A stretch of DNA of 12,463 nucleotides, from the NCBI GenBank assembly GCA_036278835.1, contig DASUKH010000156.1, positions 1 through 12,463 on the forward strand, given 5' to 3'. Shown in pieces: positions 7,195 through 12,463 of the stretch; position 1 is the stretch's first letter; every line of letters begins with the position of its first letter. This stretch comes from DATARH01 sp036278835 (GTDB taxonomy: Bacteria; Pseudomonadota; Alphaproteobacteria; ATCC43930; CGMCC-115725). The notes under the pieces are model-generated. The model saw nothing but the letters and a program-made list of their open reading frames with translations. It made no database searches and had not been told where the DNA came from. Both the position numbers and the translations under genes were made by a program.

Positions 7195-8061
7195 ATGGCG
7201 CGGCCGCTGATCGTCGGCATTCTCAACATTACCGCCGACTCGTTCTCGGACGGCGGACGCTTTCTTGCCACCGACGCCGCCATCGCGCATGGACGCGGCT
7301 TGGTGGCGGGCGGCGCCGATGTCGTCGAACTCGGCGCCGCGGCGAGCAATGTCGCCGCCGCCCCGGTAGCGCCGGCCGAGGAGATCGCGCGGCTCGATCC
7401 GGTCCTCGCCGCGCTCGCCCGCACCGGCGCTGTCCTGTCGGTGGACAGTTTCGCCCCGGCGGTGCAGCGTTTCGCGCTTACTTGCGGCGTCGACTATCTC
7501 AATGACATCCGGGGCTTTCCCGATCCCACTCTTTATCCGGATCTCGCGGCGGCGCGCTGTCGGCTTGTCGTGATGCATGCGATCGCAGTCCAGGACCGGG
7601 CGCAGCGCGTCGATGTCGCCGCCGACGAGGTCTGGCTGCGGATCGAGGGTTTTTTCGCCGAACGCATCGCCCGGCTTTCGGCCGCCGGGATCGCGCGCGA
7701 GCGACTGATCCTCGACCCGGGGATGGGTTTTTTTCTCAGCCGGCGGCCGGAGACCTCATTCCGCGTGCTGGCCGGGGTCGAGCGGCTGAAACGTGCGTTC
7801 GGGCTGCCGGTGATGATCTCGGTGTCGCGCAAATCGTTTCTCGCCGCCGCAACCGGCCGCCGGAACCCGGCGGAACTCGGCCCCGCAAGCCTCGTCGCCG
7901 AGCTTTTCGCGGCGGCACATGGCGCCGACCTGATCCGTACGCACGACCCGGCGGCGTTGATCGACGGGCTGGCCGTCACCGCCTCCCTCGCCGAGGCCTC
8001 CGATCGGGCAGCGCCTACCCTCGCATCGGAGCAGGGCGCCGGGTGCGAGCCCGGCGGGTGA
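7195..8061 (+). CDS. folP: Dihydropteroate synthase, divergent loop 2
   Basis: This 288-residue TIM-barrel enzyme should join 6-hydroxymethyl-dihydropterin pyrophosphate to p-aminobenzoate. Core motifs are present: GILNITADSFSDGG (8-21), LSVDSF (81-86), YLNDIRGF with N103, VVMH (125-128), LILDPGMGF with D174, SVSRKSF with S211 and K213, and IRTHD with R248/H250. Two places differ from the textbook enzyme. Loop 1 has A14 where Pro is normal (TPDSFSD). Loop 2, normally GGESTRPG, reads GAAASNVA (47-54), so the Thr-Arg-Pro that contacts pterin pyrophosphate and sulfonamides is absent. The lysine of the GFGK segment is also missing (GFFLSRR). I chose the ATG at 7195, 4 nt after folB, over an in-frame ATG at 7108 inside folB. 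The gene ends 3 nt before the convergent regulator's stop. Confidence 0.85.
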   Translation: MARPLIVGILNITADSFSDGGRFLATDAAIAHGRGLVAGGADVVELGAAASNVAAAPVAPAEEIARLDPVLAALARTGAVLSVDSFAPAVQRFALTCGVDYLNDIRGFPDPTLYPDLAAARCRLVVMHAIAVQDRAQRVDVAADEVWLRIEGFFAERIARLSAAGIARERLILDPGMGFFLSRRPETSFRVLAGVERLKRAFGLPVMISVSRKSFLAAATGRRNPAELGPASLVAELFAAAHGADLIRTHDPAALIDGLAVTASLAEASDRAAPTLASEQGAGCEPGG

Positions 8062-8064
8062 CAT

Positions 8065-8931
8065 TCAGCCCGCGTAGCAGTCCTGGGCCGGGGGGCGCAC
8101 CCACTTTCGCTTCACCTTGTCCCAAACCAGGGTCGGCAGCGGCGATTTCTGGATTGCCGCCGTGTCCGGGCAGCGCGTCGCGCCGCGTTCGGCGAGAAAG
8201 CGGTCAATGATCCCGAGTTCCTCGTTGCGCCGCACCGAGAGCGGGAAATGGCGCAATCCATGTTCGCCGAACACGGCCGGGTCGCGTCGCGGGGAGATCG
8301 CGGCGAGACGCGGCAAAGCGACGTGCTCCCTATGGGAGATAACAGGCGAGGTCGGGCCGGCCGCGGGACCGTCGCGGCCTCCGGCGCCATCGGGTGCGGC
8401 CCCGACAAGGGGACGCGGACCAGGCTCTGGCGGCGGCGGCTCGATGCCGGCGACGACATAGCCCCGCCCCCAGCGCGCCTCTATGCGCAACGGCAACAGG
8501 CGGCGCAATTTCGTAATCAGCACCCGCACCGCGGTGGATTGTGCCCGGTCGCTGCGCTCTTCGCCGTACAGATGGCGATACAATGCCTGGTGCGAGACCA
8601 GTTGGCCCGGCGTGCGGGCGAGCAGTTCGAGCGCCCGCCATTCCATCGGCGTCAGCCGTACCGGCTTACCGTCGACCGTAATGCGGCGGTTCTCCCAATC
8701 GAGCCGCACGCCGCCCCGCGCCTGCCTGCCACCCGGGGACAGCTTGACGGTCATGCCCAGCGCCGCCGCCCAGTTTTGCAAAGCGTCGAGGCCAGGCGCC
8801 TCGATGCCCCGCTCCCAGTCAGCGAGCGACGTCTCGTCAAGCCCGCTCCGGCGAGCGACGTCGGCAAGCTTCCAGCCGAGCGTTTCGCGCTGTGATCTCA
8901 AATCCTCTATCAATGACGCATTATGCGACAT
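8065..8931 (-). CDS. Hybrid transcriptional regulator: XRE helix-turn-helix plus OmpR-type winged helix
   Basis: This 288-residue protein has an unusual plan. Residues 7-64 form an XRE/Cro-type helix-turn-helix (LRSQRETLGWKLADVARRSG, then LDETSLADWERGIEAPGLDA). Residues about 75-160 form an OmpR/PhoB-type winged helix (RITVDGKPVRLTPMEWRALE, LLARTPGQLVSHQALYRHLY, STAVRVLITKLRRLL, RWGRGYVVAG). There is no receiver domain. A Pro/Gly-rich linker (about 163-200) leads to a C-terminal part with RRNEELGIIDRFLAERGATR and LVWDKVKRKWVRPP that I cannot assign. It is a likely DNA-binding regulator that does not depend on phosphorylation. The ATG at 8931 has GGAG 7 nt upstream. A CRP-type operator lies about 100 bp upstream, next to a -10 candidate, so the neighbouring CRP-family protein probably controls it. 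It is tail-to-tail with folP. Targets are unknown. Confidence 0.8.
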   Translation of the reverse strand: MSHNASLIEDLRSQRETLGWKLADVARRSGLDETSLADWERGIEAPGLDALQNWAAALGMTVKLSPGGRQARGGVRLDWENRRITVDGKPVRLTPMEWRALELLARTPGQLVSHQALYRHLYGEERSDRAQSTAVRVLITKLRRLLPLRIEARWGRGYVVAGIEPPPPEPGPRPLVGAAPDGAGGRDGPAAGPTSPVISHREHVALPRLAAISPRRDPAVFGEHGLRHFPLSVRRNEELGIIDRFLAERGATRCPDTAAIQKSPLPTLVWDKVKRKWVRPPAQDCYAG

Positions 8932-9002
8932 GGCTGCGCTCCACCCCGCTTACTCCCGGCTTGGCGCATCCTGGTAAAATCCAAAATGCCCGGGTTCGGG
9001 GA

Positions 9003-9008
9003 ATTATG
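9003..9008 (-). promoter_or_regulatory. Candidate -10 element of the hybrid regulator gene
   Basis: Read on the minus strand this is CATAAT, five of six matches to TATAAT. The hexamer 17 bp upstream (AACCGA) is a poor -35, as expected for an activator-dependent promoter. The implied start of transcription is near 8996, giving a leader of about 65 nt before the ATG at 8931. The placement rests on pattern only. Confidence 0.4.
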
Positions 9009-9030
9009 GGCAGATCAGTCCTGCGTCGGT

Positions 9031-9046
9031 TGTGAGGAAGCTCACA
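9031..9046. promoter_or_regulatory. Perfect CRP-type operator TGTGA-N6-TCACA
   Basis: TGTGAGGAAGCTCACA is an exact match to the two half-sites of the CRP consensus with the correct 6-bp spacer, and GAGGAAGCTC continues the dyad. It lies in the 149-bp gap between the CRP/FNR-family gene and the hybrid regulator gene. Its centre is about 42.5 bp upstream of the start predicted from the CATAAT at 9003-9008, essentially the class II activator position. An alternative reading is a small RNA hairpin (6-bp stem, 4-nt loop), but no U-run follows on either strand. Confidence 0.65.
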
Positions 9047-9080
9047 GATGCAGCCAAAAATTAACGAAATTCGCCGAAAC

Positions 9081-9773
9081 TCAGGCCAGCGCGACAAGGG
9101 CGGCCGGCTCGCGGACGATAATCGCACCCCTCTCGATCGCGATGATCCCGGCCCGCTTCCAGTCCTGCAGGTGCTTGTTTACGCTCTCGCGCGAGCCGCC
9201 GGCCAACTCGCCGAGGACCCGTTGCGAGACCTTGATCGCCACCGGCCGAGACGGTGGAACCGCGCCCTCGGATCCTCCGGCGAGCCTCAGCAGTGCCTTG
9301 GCGAGGCGGGTCTGGAGGTCCAGAAAGGCGAGGTCCTCGACCTGCTCGTTGGTCCGCCGCAACCGCTCGCACAACACGGTGAGCAGATCGAAGGACAAAT
9401 CGGGCCGCCGCTCCAACAGCGACAGCAGCGATCCGCGCGCGACCACCAGCAGTTCGCACGCCTTCGCCGCAGTCGCATCGGCGGTGCGCTCCTTGCCATC
9501 GATCAGGGCGATTTCGCCGAACACGTCGCCCTCGCGCATCGCGGTCAGCACGACCTGCCGTCCATCGCTCGATGGCGCGGTGATCGTGACCTCGCCCTTC
9601 AGGACCGCCATCATGCTGTTGCCGGGGTCGCCCTTGGCGAAGATCGGCTCGCCCTCAGCGTGGCGGGTGACCATCGAGCGCGCGAGAAGGGCGTCGAGAT
9701 CATTGTCGTCCAGCCGCGCGAACAGCCCGCTGCGCCGAAGGAGCTGCCGCCGCGATGAACTCGACCCGTACAT
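9081..9773 (-). CDS. CRP/FNR-family transcriptional regulator (CRP-like, cyclic-nucleotide type)
   Basis: This is a 230-residue protein. The cyclic-nucleotide-binding beta-roll is at about 17-115 (LFARLDDNDLDALLA, MAVLKGEVTI). Its phosphate cassette is FGEIALIDGKERTADATA (85-102), with G86, E87 and R96-T97 at the positions that hold cAMP in E. coli CRP. The dimer helix has LCERLRRTNEQVEDLAFLDL, with T141-N142 where CRP has Thr-Ser. The C-terminal winged helix has GELAGGSRESVNKHLQDWKR. R195, E196 and K200 match CRP R180, E181 and R185, so recognition of TGTGA half-sites is expected; FNR's signature and Fe-S cysteines are absent. The ATG at 9773 has GGAGG five bases upstream and starts the conserved domain. 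The frame open to 9977 would add an atypical basic extension. TTGTGA-N18-TACGCT (9834-9805) is a weak promoter candidate. The nucleotide bound is inferred. Confidence 0.87.
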   Translation of the reverse strand: MYGSSSSRRQLLRRSGLFARLDDNDLDALLARSMVTRHAEGEPIFAKGDPGNSMMAVLKGEVTITAPSSDGRQVVLTAMREGDVFGEIALIDGKERTADATAAKACELLVVARGSLLSLLERRPDLSFDLLTVLCERLRRTNEQVEDLAFLDLQTRLAKALLRLAGGSEGAVPPSRPVAIKVSQRVLGELAGGSRESVNKHLQDWKRAGIIAIERGAIIVREPAALVALA

Positions 9774-9930
9774 CGGCGCCTCCGCAGCTTTCCGACCGAT
9801 GGTTAGCGTAGCCCCGAGATCGCCGCCATCACAATGACATAAATCATGCGTGGCGCGGCCGGCAGAACGCTTCCGCGCTGCTCCCGGCTCTCCTAGGATG
9901 CGGGAATGGCGAGGCGGGCGGGTTGGTGGC

Positions 9931-10713
9931 ATGCGGGCGATGGTGCAGGAGAGGGTGCGCGACCGGCCGTCGCCCAATCACGACAGCCGCGGCGAGCCGC
10001 CCCACATCCGGCCGATCAACATGGTGGTTTTGCACTATACCGGCATGCAGAGCGCCGAAGCGGCGCTCGACCGCCTGTGCGACCCGGCCGCGCAGGTCAG
10101 CGCGCATTACCTGATCGAGGAGGACGGCACGATTTGGCGACTGGTGCCGGAGGCGCGGCGCGCCTTTCACGCCGGCGTATCGTGCTGGCAGAGCGAGACC
10201 AATCTTAATTTCGTCTCGCTCGGCATCGAGATCGTCAACCCCGGCCATGAGTGGGGATACCGGGCTTTTCCCGAGGCGCAGATGGCGGCCGTCGAGGAAT
10301 TGTGTCGCGATATCGTGGCGCGCCATGGGATCTCGCCGGACCGGGTGGTCGGTCACGCCGATATCGCCCCCGACCGCAAGGCCGATCCCGGCGAATTGTT
10401 CGACTGGCCGCGCCTCGCGCGCGCCGGCATCGGCCTGTGGCCGCCGACCCGCGCCGGCTCGCCGGGCCGGCGCGGCATCGGGGTCGGCGTGATGCAGCGC
10501 GCCGCCGCGCTGTCCGACCTTGCCCGCATCGGCTATTGCGTGACGAGCGCCACTGAAACGGTGGCGCTCGCCGCCTTTCAGCGCCGCTTCCGGCCGGAGC
10601 GCTGGGACGGGTTGCTCGATGCTGAGACCTGCGATCGGCTTCGGCAGGTGCGGCAGGCGGTCGAGGCGGCGCAGGCCGCCGCCGCGCAGCGCCGCCGTAC
10701 CCGTTTCAATTGA
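9931..10713 (+). CDS. N-acetylmuramoyl-L-alanine amidase (Amidase_2, AmiD/AmpD-like)
   Basis: This is a 260-residue zinc amidase that cuts the bond between N-acetylmuramic acid and L-alanine in peptidoglycan or its fragments. The N-terminal RPSPNHDSRG opens the domain. Zinc ligands are H35 (VVLHYTG), H142 (VVGHADIAP) and D152 in RKADPGELFDW. E100 (LGIEIVN) and K150 complete the catalytic pattern, and SAHYLIEEDGTIWRLVPE is the family's substrate-side strand pair. Residues about 188-245 (MQRAAALSDLARIGY, ALAAFQRRF, LLDAETCDRLRQV) resemble a peptidoglycan-binding domain. No signal peptide or lipobox is visible, which suggests a recycling role or export by another route. The start is uncertain: ATGs at 9898, 9931 and 9940 and a GTG at 9850 are in frame. 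I took 9931 because the family normally begins close to the RPSPNH segment. The gene is divergent from the CRP-like gene and overlaps the next gene's tail by 8 bp. Confidence 0.86.
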   Translation: MRAMVQERVRDRPSPNHDSRGEPPHIRPINMVVLHYTGMQSAEAALDRLCDPAAQVSAHYLIEEDGTIWRLVPEARRAFHAGVSCWQSETNLNFVSLGIEIVNPGHEWGYRAFPEAQMAAVEELCRDIVARHGISPDRVVGHADIAPDRKADPGELFDWPRLARAGIGLWPPTRAGSPGRRGIGVGVMQRAAALSDLARIGYCVTSATETVALAAFQRRFRPERWDGLLDAETCDRLRQVRQAVEAAQAAAAQRRRTRFN

Positions 10714-11125
10714 GCCGCGAGCGCGGCGGCACCGGGATGTCGCGATCGCGGATCGCAGCCTGGCGAGCCGCGAACTGGCCCGCCTGATGGTGGGCGATCC
10801 GCCATTCTCCATCCTCGCGGACGAAGAAATTGCTGGCGATCAAGGTACCGCCGTCCAGTTCCTCGCGGCACAGAACCAGCGCCGTATCGCCGTAGAGCAG
10901 CACCTCTTCGTCGTGACAGGAAATGTTCGGCGAGGCCGGGTTGCCCATAATGCCGCGCCAGCTTTCGACGACCGCGTCGCGCCCCACCAGCGCCGGCCAG
11001 CCCGGGTGGATGCAGGCAACCGGCGCGCGGCGCGCCCACAACGCCTCTATCGCCGCGATGTCGCGGGCCGCGAAGGCGCGGTAGAAGGTGCGGTTGGCGG
11101 CGAGCACCGCTTCGCTGTCGGTCAT
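10706..11125 (-). CDS. NTF2-like / SnoaL-like domain protein
   Basis: This 139-residue protein has the nuclear transport factor 2 (cone-shaped alpha+beta) fold. An N-terminal helix pair (SEAVLAANRTFYRAFAARDI, AAIEALWA) is followed by the conserved CIHPGWPALVGRDAVVESWR and three strands (ISCHDEEVLLYGDTALVLCR, LIASNFFVREDGEWRIAHHQ). This matches the SnoaL/YybH-like group, whose members act as small hydrolases or isomerases or simply bind ligands. No function can be fixed from sequence. GGAGG lies 4 nt before the ATG. It sits 21 bp after the NHL-propeller gene on the same strand, so both are probably one operon. Its stop shares the palindrome TCAATTGA (10706-10713) with the convergent amidase stop, so the two genes overlap by 8 bp. 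Confidence 0.85.
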   Translation of the reverse strand: MTDSEAVLAANRTFYRAFAARDIAAIEALWARRAPVACIHPGWPALVGRDAVVESWRGIMGNPASPNISCHDEEVLLYGDTALVLCREELDGGTLIASNFFVREDGEWRIAHHQAGQFAARQAAIRDRDIPVPPRSRLN

Positions 11126-11146
11126 GGCGCCTCCGGGGGAGGGGGC

Positions 11147-12013
11147 CTATTGCCGCTCGTATTTGACGATGCGGCGAGCGCGCGGGGTCCAACTGCCGGG
11201 CTGGACGGCGTAGATGTTGCCCTGGGAGTCGCCCCAGATGCCGTGCGTCGAGCGCATGACCGGCCCGTCGCCCCAGCGCGCGAGGCGCTCGCCGTCAAGC
11301 GTCAGAATGCTGATAAACCCGCCATTGTGCTCCGGCACATAGACGATGTCGTCAGGGTCCACATAGAAGAAGGCCGGGCCGATCAGCTCGACGGGCCAGA
11401 CCTGCAGCAATTTGCCCTGCTGGTCGAACACCTGCACCCGGTCGTTCTCGCGATCGGCGACCAGCACGCGGCCGCGTCGGTCGATCCACACACCGTGCGG
11501 CAGATTGAACTGGCCGGGCGCGGCGCCGGGTTCGCCCCACGAGAACAGGTGCTGCGCATCGGCCGAGAATTTGTGCACCCGCGCGTTGCCGTAGCCGTCG
11601 GAGACGTAGATCTCGCCGCTCGGCGACAGCGCGGTGTGGGTGCAGCGATGAAACGGCTCGCCGCTCATGAAGGCGGCCGGCTTGCCGGGGATGCCGATCT
11701 CGAGCAGCACCCGGCCGTCGAGGCGGCACTTGCGCACGCAATGGGCGCCGTCATCGGTCAGGTAAAGGCTCTCGTCCGGTGCCATATGGGCGCCGTGGGC
11801 GCGCGGATACTGGCCTTCGCCCCAGGAGCGCAGAAAGTTGCCGTCGCGGTCGAACACCATCATCGGGTGCTCGCCGCGATTGAAGCAGTAGACGTTGTCG
11901 TTGTGGTCGACCGCGACCGCGGCGACCTCCTTGAACGACCAGCCGTCCGGCAGGCGCCCCCAATCGGCAACAATGCGGTACTGGAAATCGCCGCTGCCCA
12001 CGATATCGGCCAT
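11147..12013 (-). CDS. NHL-repeat beta-propeller protein (peptidyl-hydroxyglycine amidating lyase-like)
   Basis: This 288-residue protein is made of repeated beta-propeller blades of the NHL type. Repeat cores are visible as VAVDHNDNVYCFNRGEHPMM, MAPDESLYLTDDGAHCV, ALSPSGEIYVSDGYGNARVH, GVWIDRRGRVLVADRENDR, YVDPDDIVYVPEHNGGF and GIWGDSQGNIYAVQPGSW, so about six blades close the ring. Conserved His residues (AHGAH, CTHTAL, NLPHGVW, STHGIW) recur at blade edges, as in peptidyl-alpha-hydroxyglycine alpha-amidating lyase-like proteins, where they bind metal. The actual substrate is unknown; bacterial members are mostly uncharacterised. There is no signal peptide, so it appears cytoplasmic. The start ATG at 12013 has GGGAG upstream. 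It leads a two-gene unit with the NTF2-like gene and is divergent from transketolase across 128 bp. Confidence 0.83.
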   Translation of the reverse strand: MADIVGSGDFQYRIVADWGRLPDGWSFKEVAAVAVDHNDNVYCFNRGEHPMMVFDRDGNFLRSWGEGQYPRAHGAHMAPDESLYLTDDGAHCVRKCRLDGRVLLEIGIPGKPAAFMSGEPFHRCTHTALSPSGEIYVSDGYGNARVHKFSADAQHLFSWGEPGAAPGQFNLPHGVWIDRRGRVLVADRENDRVQVFDQQGKLLQVWPVELIGPAFFYVDPDDIVYVPEHNGGFISILTLDGERLARWGDGPVMRSTHGIWGDSQGNIYAVQPGSWTPRARRIVKYERQ

Positions 12014-12053
12014 GCCGCACTCCCTCTGCTGCCGCCATCAGGTTAGCGAAGCC

Positions 12054-12081
12054 CCCTGCCCGAGACAATCGGGTCGCAGGG
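12054..12081. other. Stem-loop in the NHL/transketolase divergent region
   Basis: CCCTGC (12054-12059) pairs with GCAGGG (12076-12081), and CCGA (12060-12063) pairs with TCGG (12069-12072). The loop is GACAA and one side carries a 3-nt bulge, giving a 10-bp stem in total. It lies 60 bp upstream of the transketolase ATG and 41 bp upstream of the NHL gene start. It could be an operator dyad or an RNA leader structure. No recognisable riboswitch class fits. Confidence 0.35.
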
Positions 12082-12141
12082 CGGAGCGGGCGGCGCGCGA
12101 CGGCGTTTCCTCGCGCAATGAGGCAAGCTAGAGTGCCGCCG

Positions 12142-12463
12142 ATGAGCGATCCCCTGCCCTCCCCTCGCGACCCGCGCCTGCGCCGGCTGGCCAACGCATT
12201 GCGGGCCTTGGCCATGGATGCGGTCGAGAAGGCCAAATCCGGCCATCCCGGCATGCCGATGGGCATGGCCGATGTCGCCACCGTGCTGTTCACCCGCTTC
12301 CTGCGCTTCGACCCCAAGGCGCCGCGCTGGGCCGACCGCGACCGTTTCGTGCTGTCGGCCGGCCACGGCTCGATGCTGCTCTATGCGCTGCTGCATCTGC
12401 TCGGTTACGAAGGCATGACGATCGAGCAGTTGAAGCGGTTTCGCCAGTTCGGCTCGCTGACGC
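12142..12463 (+). CDS. tkt: Transketolase, 3'-truncated by the window edge
   Basis: The first 107 residues of transketolase are present, a thiamine-diphosphate enzyme of the pentose phosphate or Calvin pathways that moves two-carbon ketol units between sugar phosphates. The N-terminal TPP-binding domain is clear: ALAMDAVEKAKSGHPGMPMG with H35 (equivalent to E. coli H26), MADVATVLFTRFLRFDPKAP, and RFVLSAGHGSMLLYALLHLL with H75 (equivalent to H66). It then continues EGMTIEQLKRFRQFGSLT to the last base. The family is about 660 residues, so some five-sixths lies beyond the window. I chose the ATG at 12142; an in-frame ATG at 12118 would add eight residues (MRQARVPP) with no better ribosome-binding site. 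It is divergent from the NHL-propeller gene, with a stem-loop in the shared upstream region. Confidence 0.93.
   Translation, partial: MSDPLPSPRDPRLRRLANALRALAMDAVEKAKSGHPGMPMGMADVATVLFTRFLRFDPKAPRWADRDRFVLSAGHGSMLLYALLHLLGYEGMTIEQLKRFRQFGSLT

Noticed and set aside
9829..9833. TCACA half-site upstream of the CRP-like gene, a possible autoregulatory site
   Set aside because: The opposite half-site at the right spacing reads GATCG and does not match TGTGA. It is only a half-site, which is common by chance.
9774..9977. N-terminal extension of the CRP-like protein to 9977
   Set aside because: It would add 68 atypical residues and overlap the amidase start. GGAGG before the ATG at 9773 and the family length argue against it.
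10619..12046. A 475-residue open frame on +
   Set aside because: It lies antisense to the NTF2-like and NHL-repeat genes, which have clear family motifs and ribosome-binding sites. Its translation is low-complexity Arg/Ala/Val-rich, the usual shadow in high-GC DNA.
12118..12141. Alternative transketolase start at ATG 12118
   Set aside because: It adds eight residues not typical of the family and has no ribosome-binding site.
1..12463. CRISPR arrays, tRNA/rRNA genes, insertion sequences, prophage or defence genes
   Set aside because: I looked on both strands and saw no regular repeat-spacer pattern, no tRNA-like cloverleaf sequence, no transposase or integrase motif and no recognised defence domain.

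Overview
The window is a GC-rich (roughly two-thirds G+C), densely packed stretch of bacterial chromosome. Codon use and family resemblance (FolB of the 'EKLDVFP' type, CmcJ-like oxidoreductase, NTF2-like and NHL-repeat proteins, transketolase) suggest an alphaproteobacterium, most likely of the Rhodospirillales/Acetobacterales kind. That placement is an inference, because no rRNA or other marker is present. I see no tRNA, rRNA, CRISPR array, transposase, integrase or phage gene, so this looks like ordinary chromosome rather than an island.

Layout, left to right: (1) the 3' part of a CmcJ/NvfI-family oxidoreductase and a NUDIX hydrolase, both on +. (2) A nested REP-like inverted repeat between convergent genes. 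(3) A minus-strand pair with an 11-bp overlap: a LLM-class flavin-dependent oxidoreductase followed by a small CoA-binding protein. (4) A divergent control region, then a + operon of a family-4 glycosyltransferase and an amylo-alpha-1,6-glucosidase (glycogen debranching type), pointing to alpha-glucan metabolism. (5) A + folate pair, folB (dihydroneopterin aldolase) and folP (dihydropteroate synthase). The FolP keeps the core motifs, but its second substrate loop is rewritten. (6) On -, a CRP/FNR-family regulator and, downstream of it, a composite regulator that joins an XRE-type helix-turn-helix to an OmpR-type winged helix. A perfect TGTGA-N6-TCACA operator lies between them. (7) On +, a zinc N-acetylmuramoyl-L-alanine amidase with a C-terminal peptidoglycan-binding-like region. 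(8) On -, an NHL beta-propeller gene followed by an NTF2-like gene, whose end overlaps the amidase end by 8 bp. (9) On +, the 5' part of transketolase, running off the right edge.

The most informative element is the regulatory pair in (6). The CRP-like protein keeps residues expected for cyclic-nucleotide binding and a recognition helix (SRESVNK) suited to TGTGA half-sites. The palindrome sits close to the classical class II activator position relative to a CATAAT -10 element in front of the hybrid regulator gene. This gives a testable small regulatory cascade. The divergent FolP and the composite domain plan of the hybrid regulator are the other points worth following up. I do not see strong evidence for a wholly new multi-gene system.
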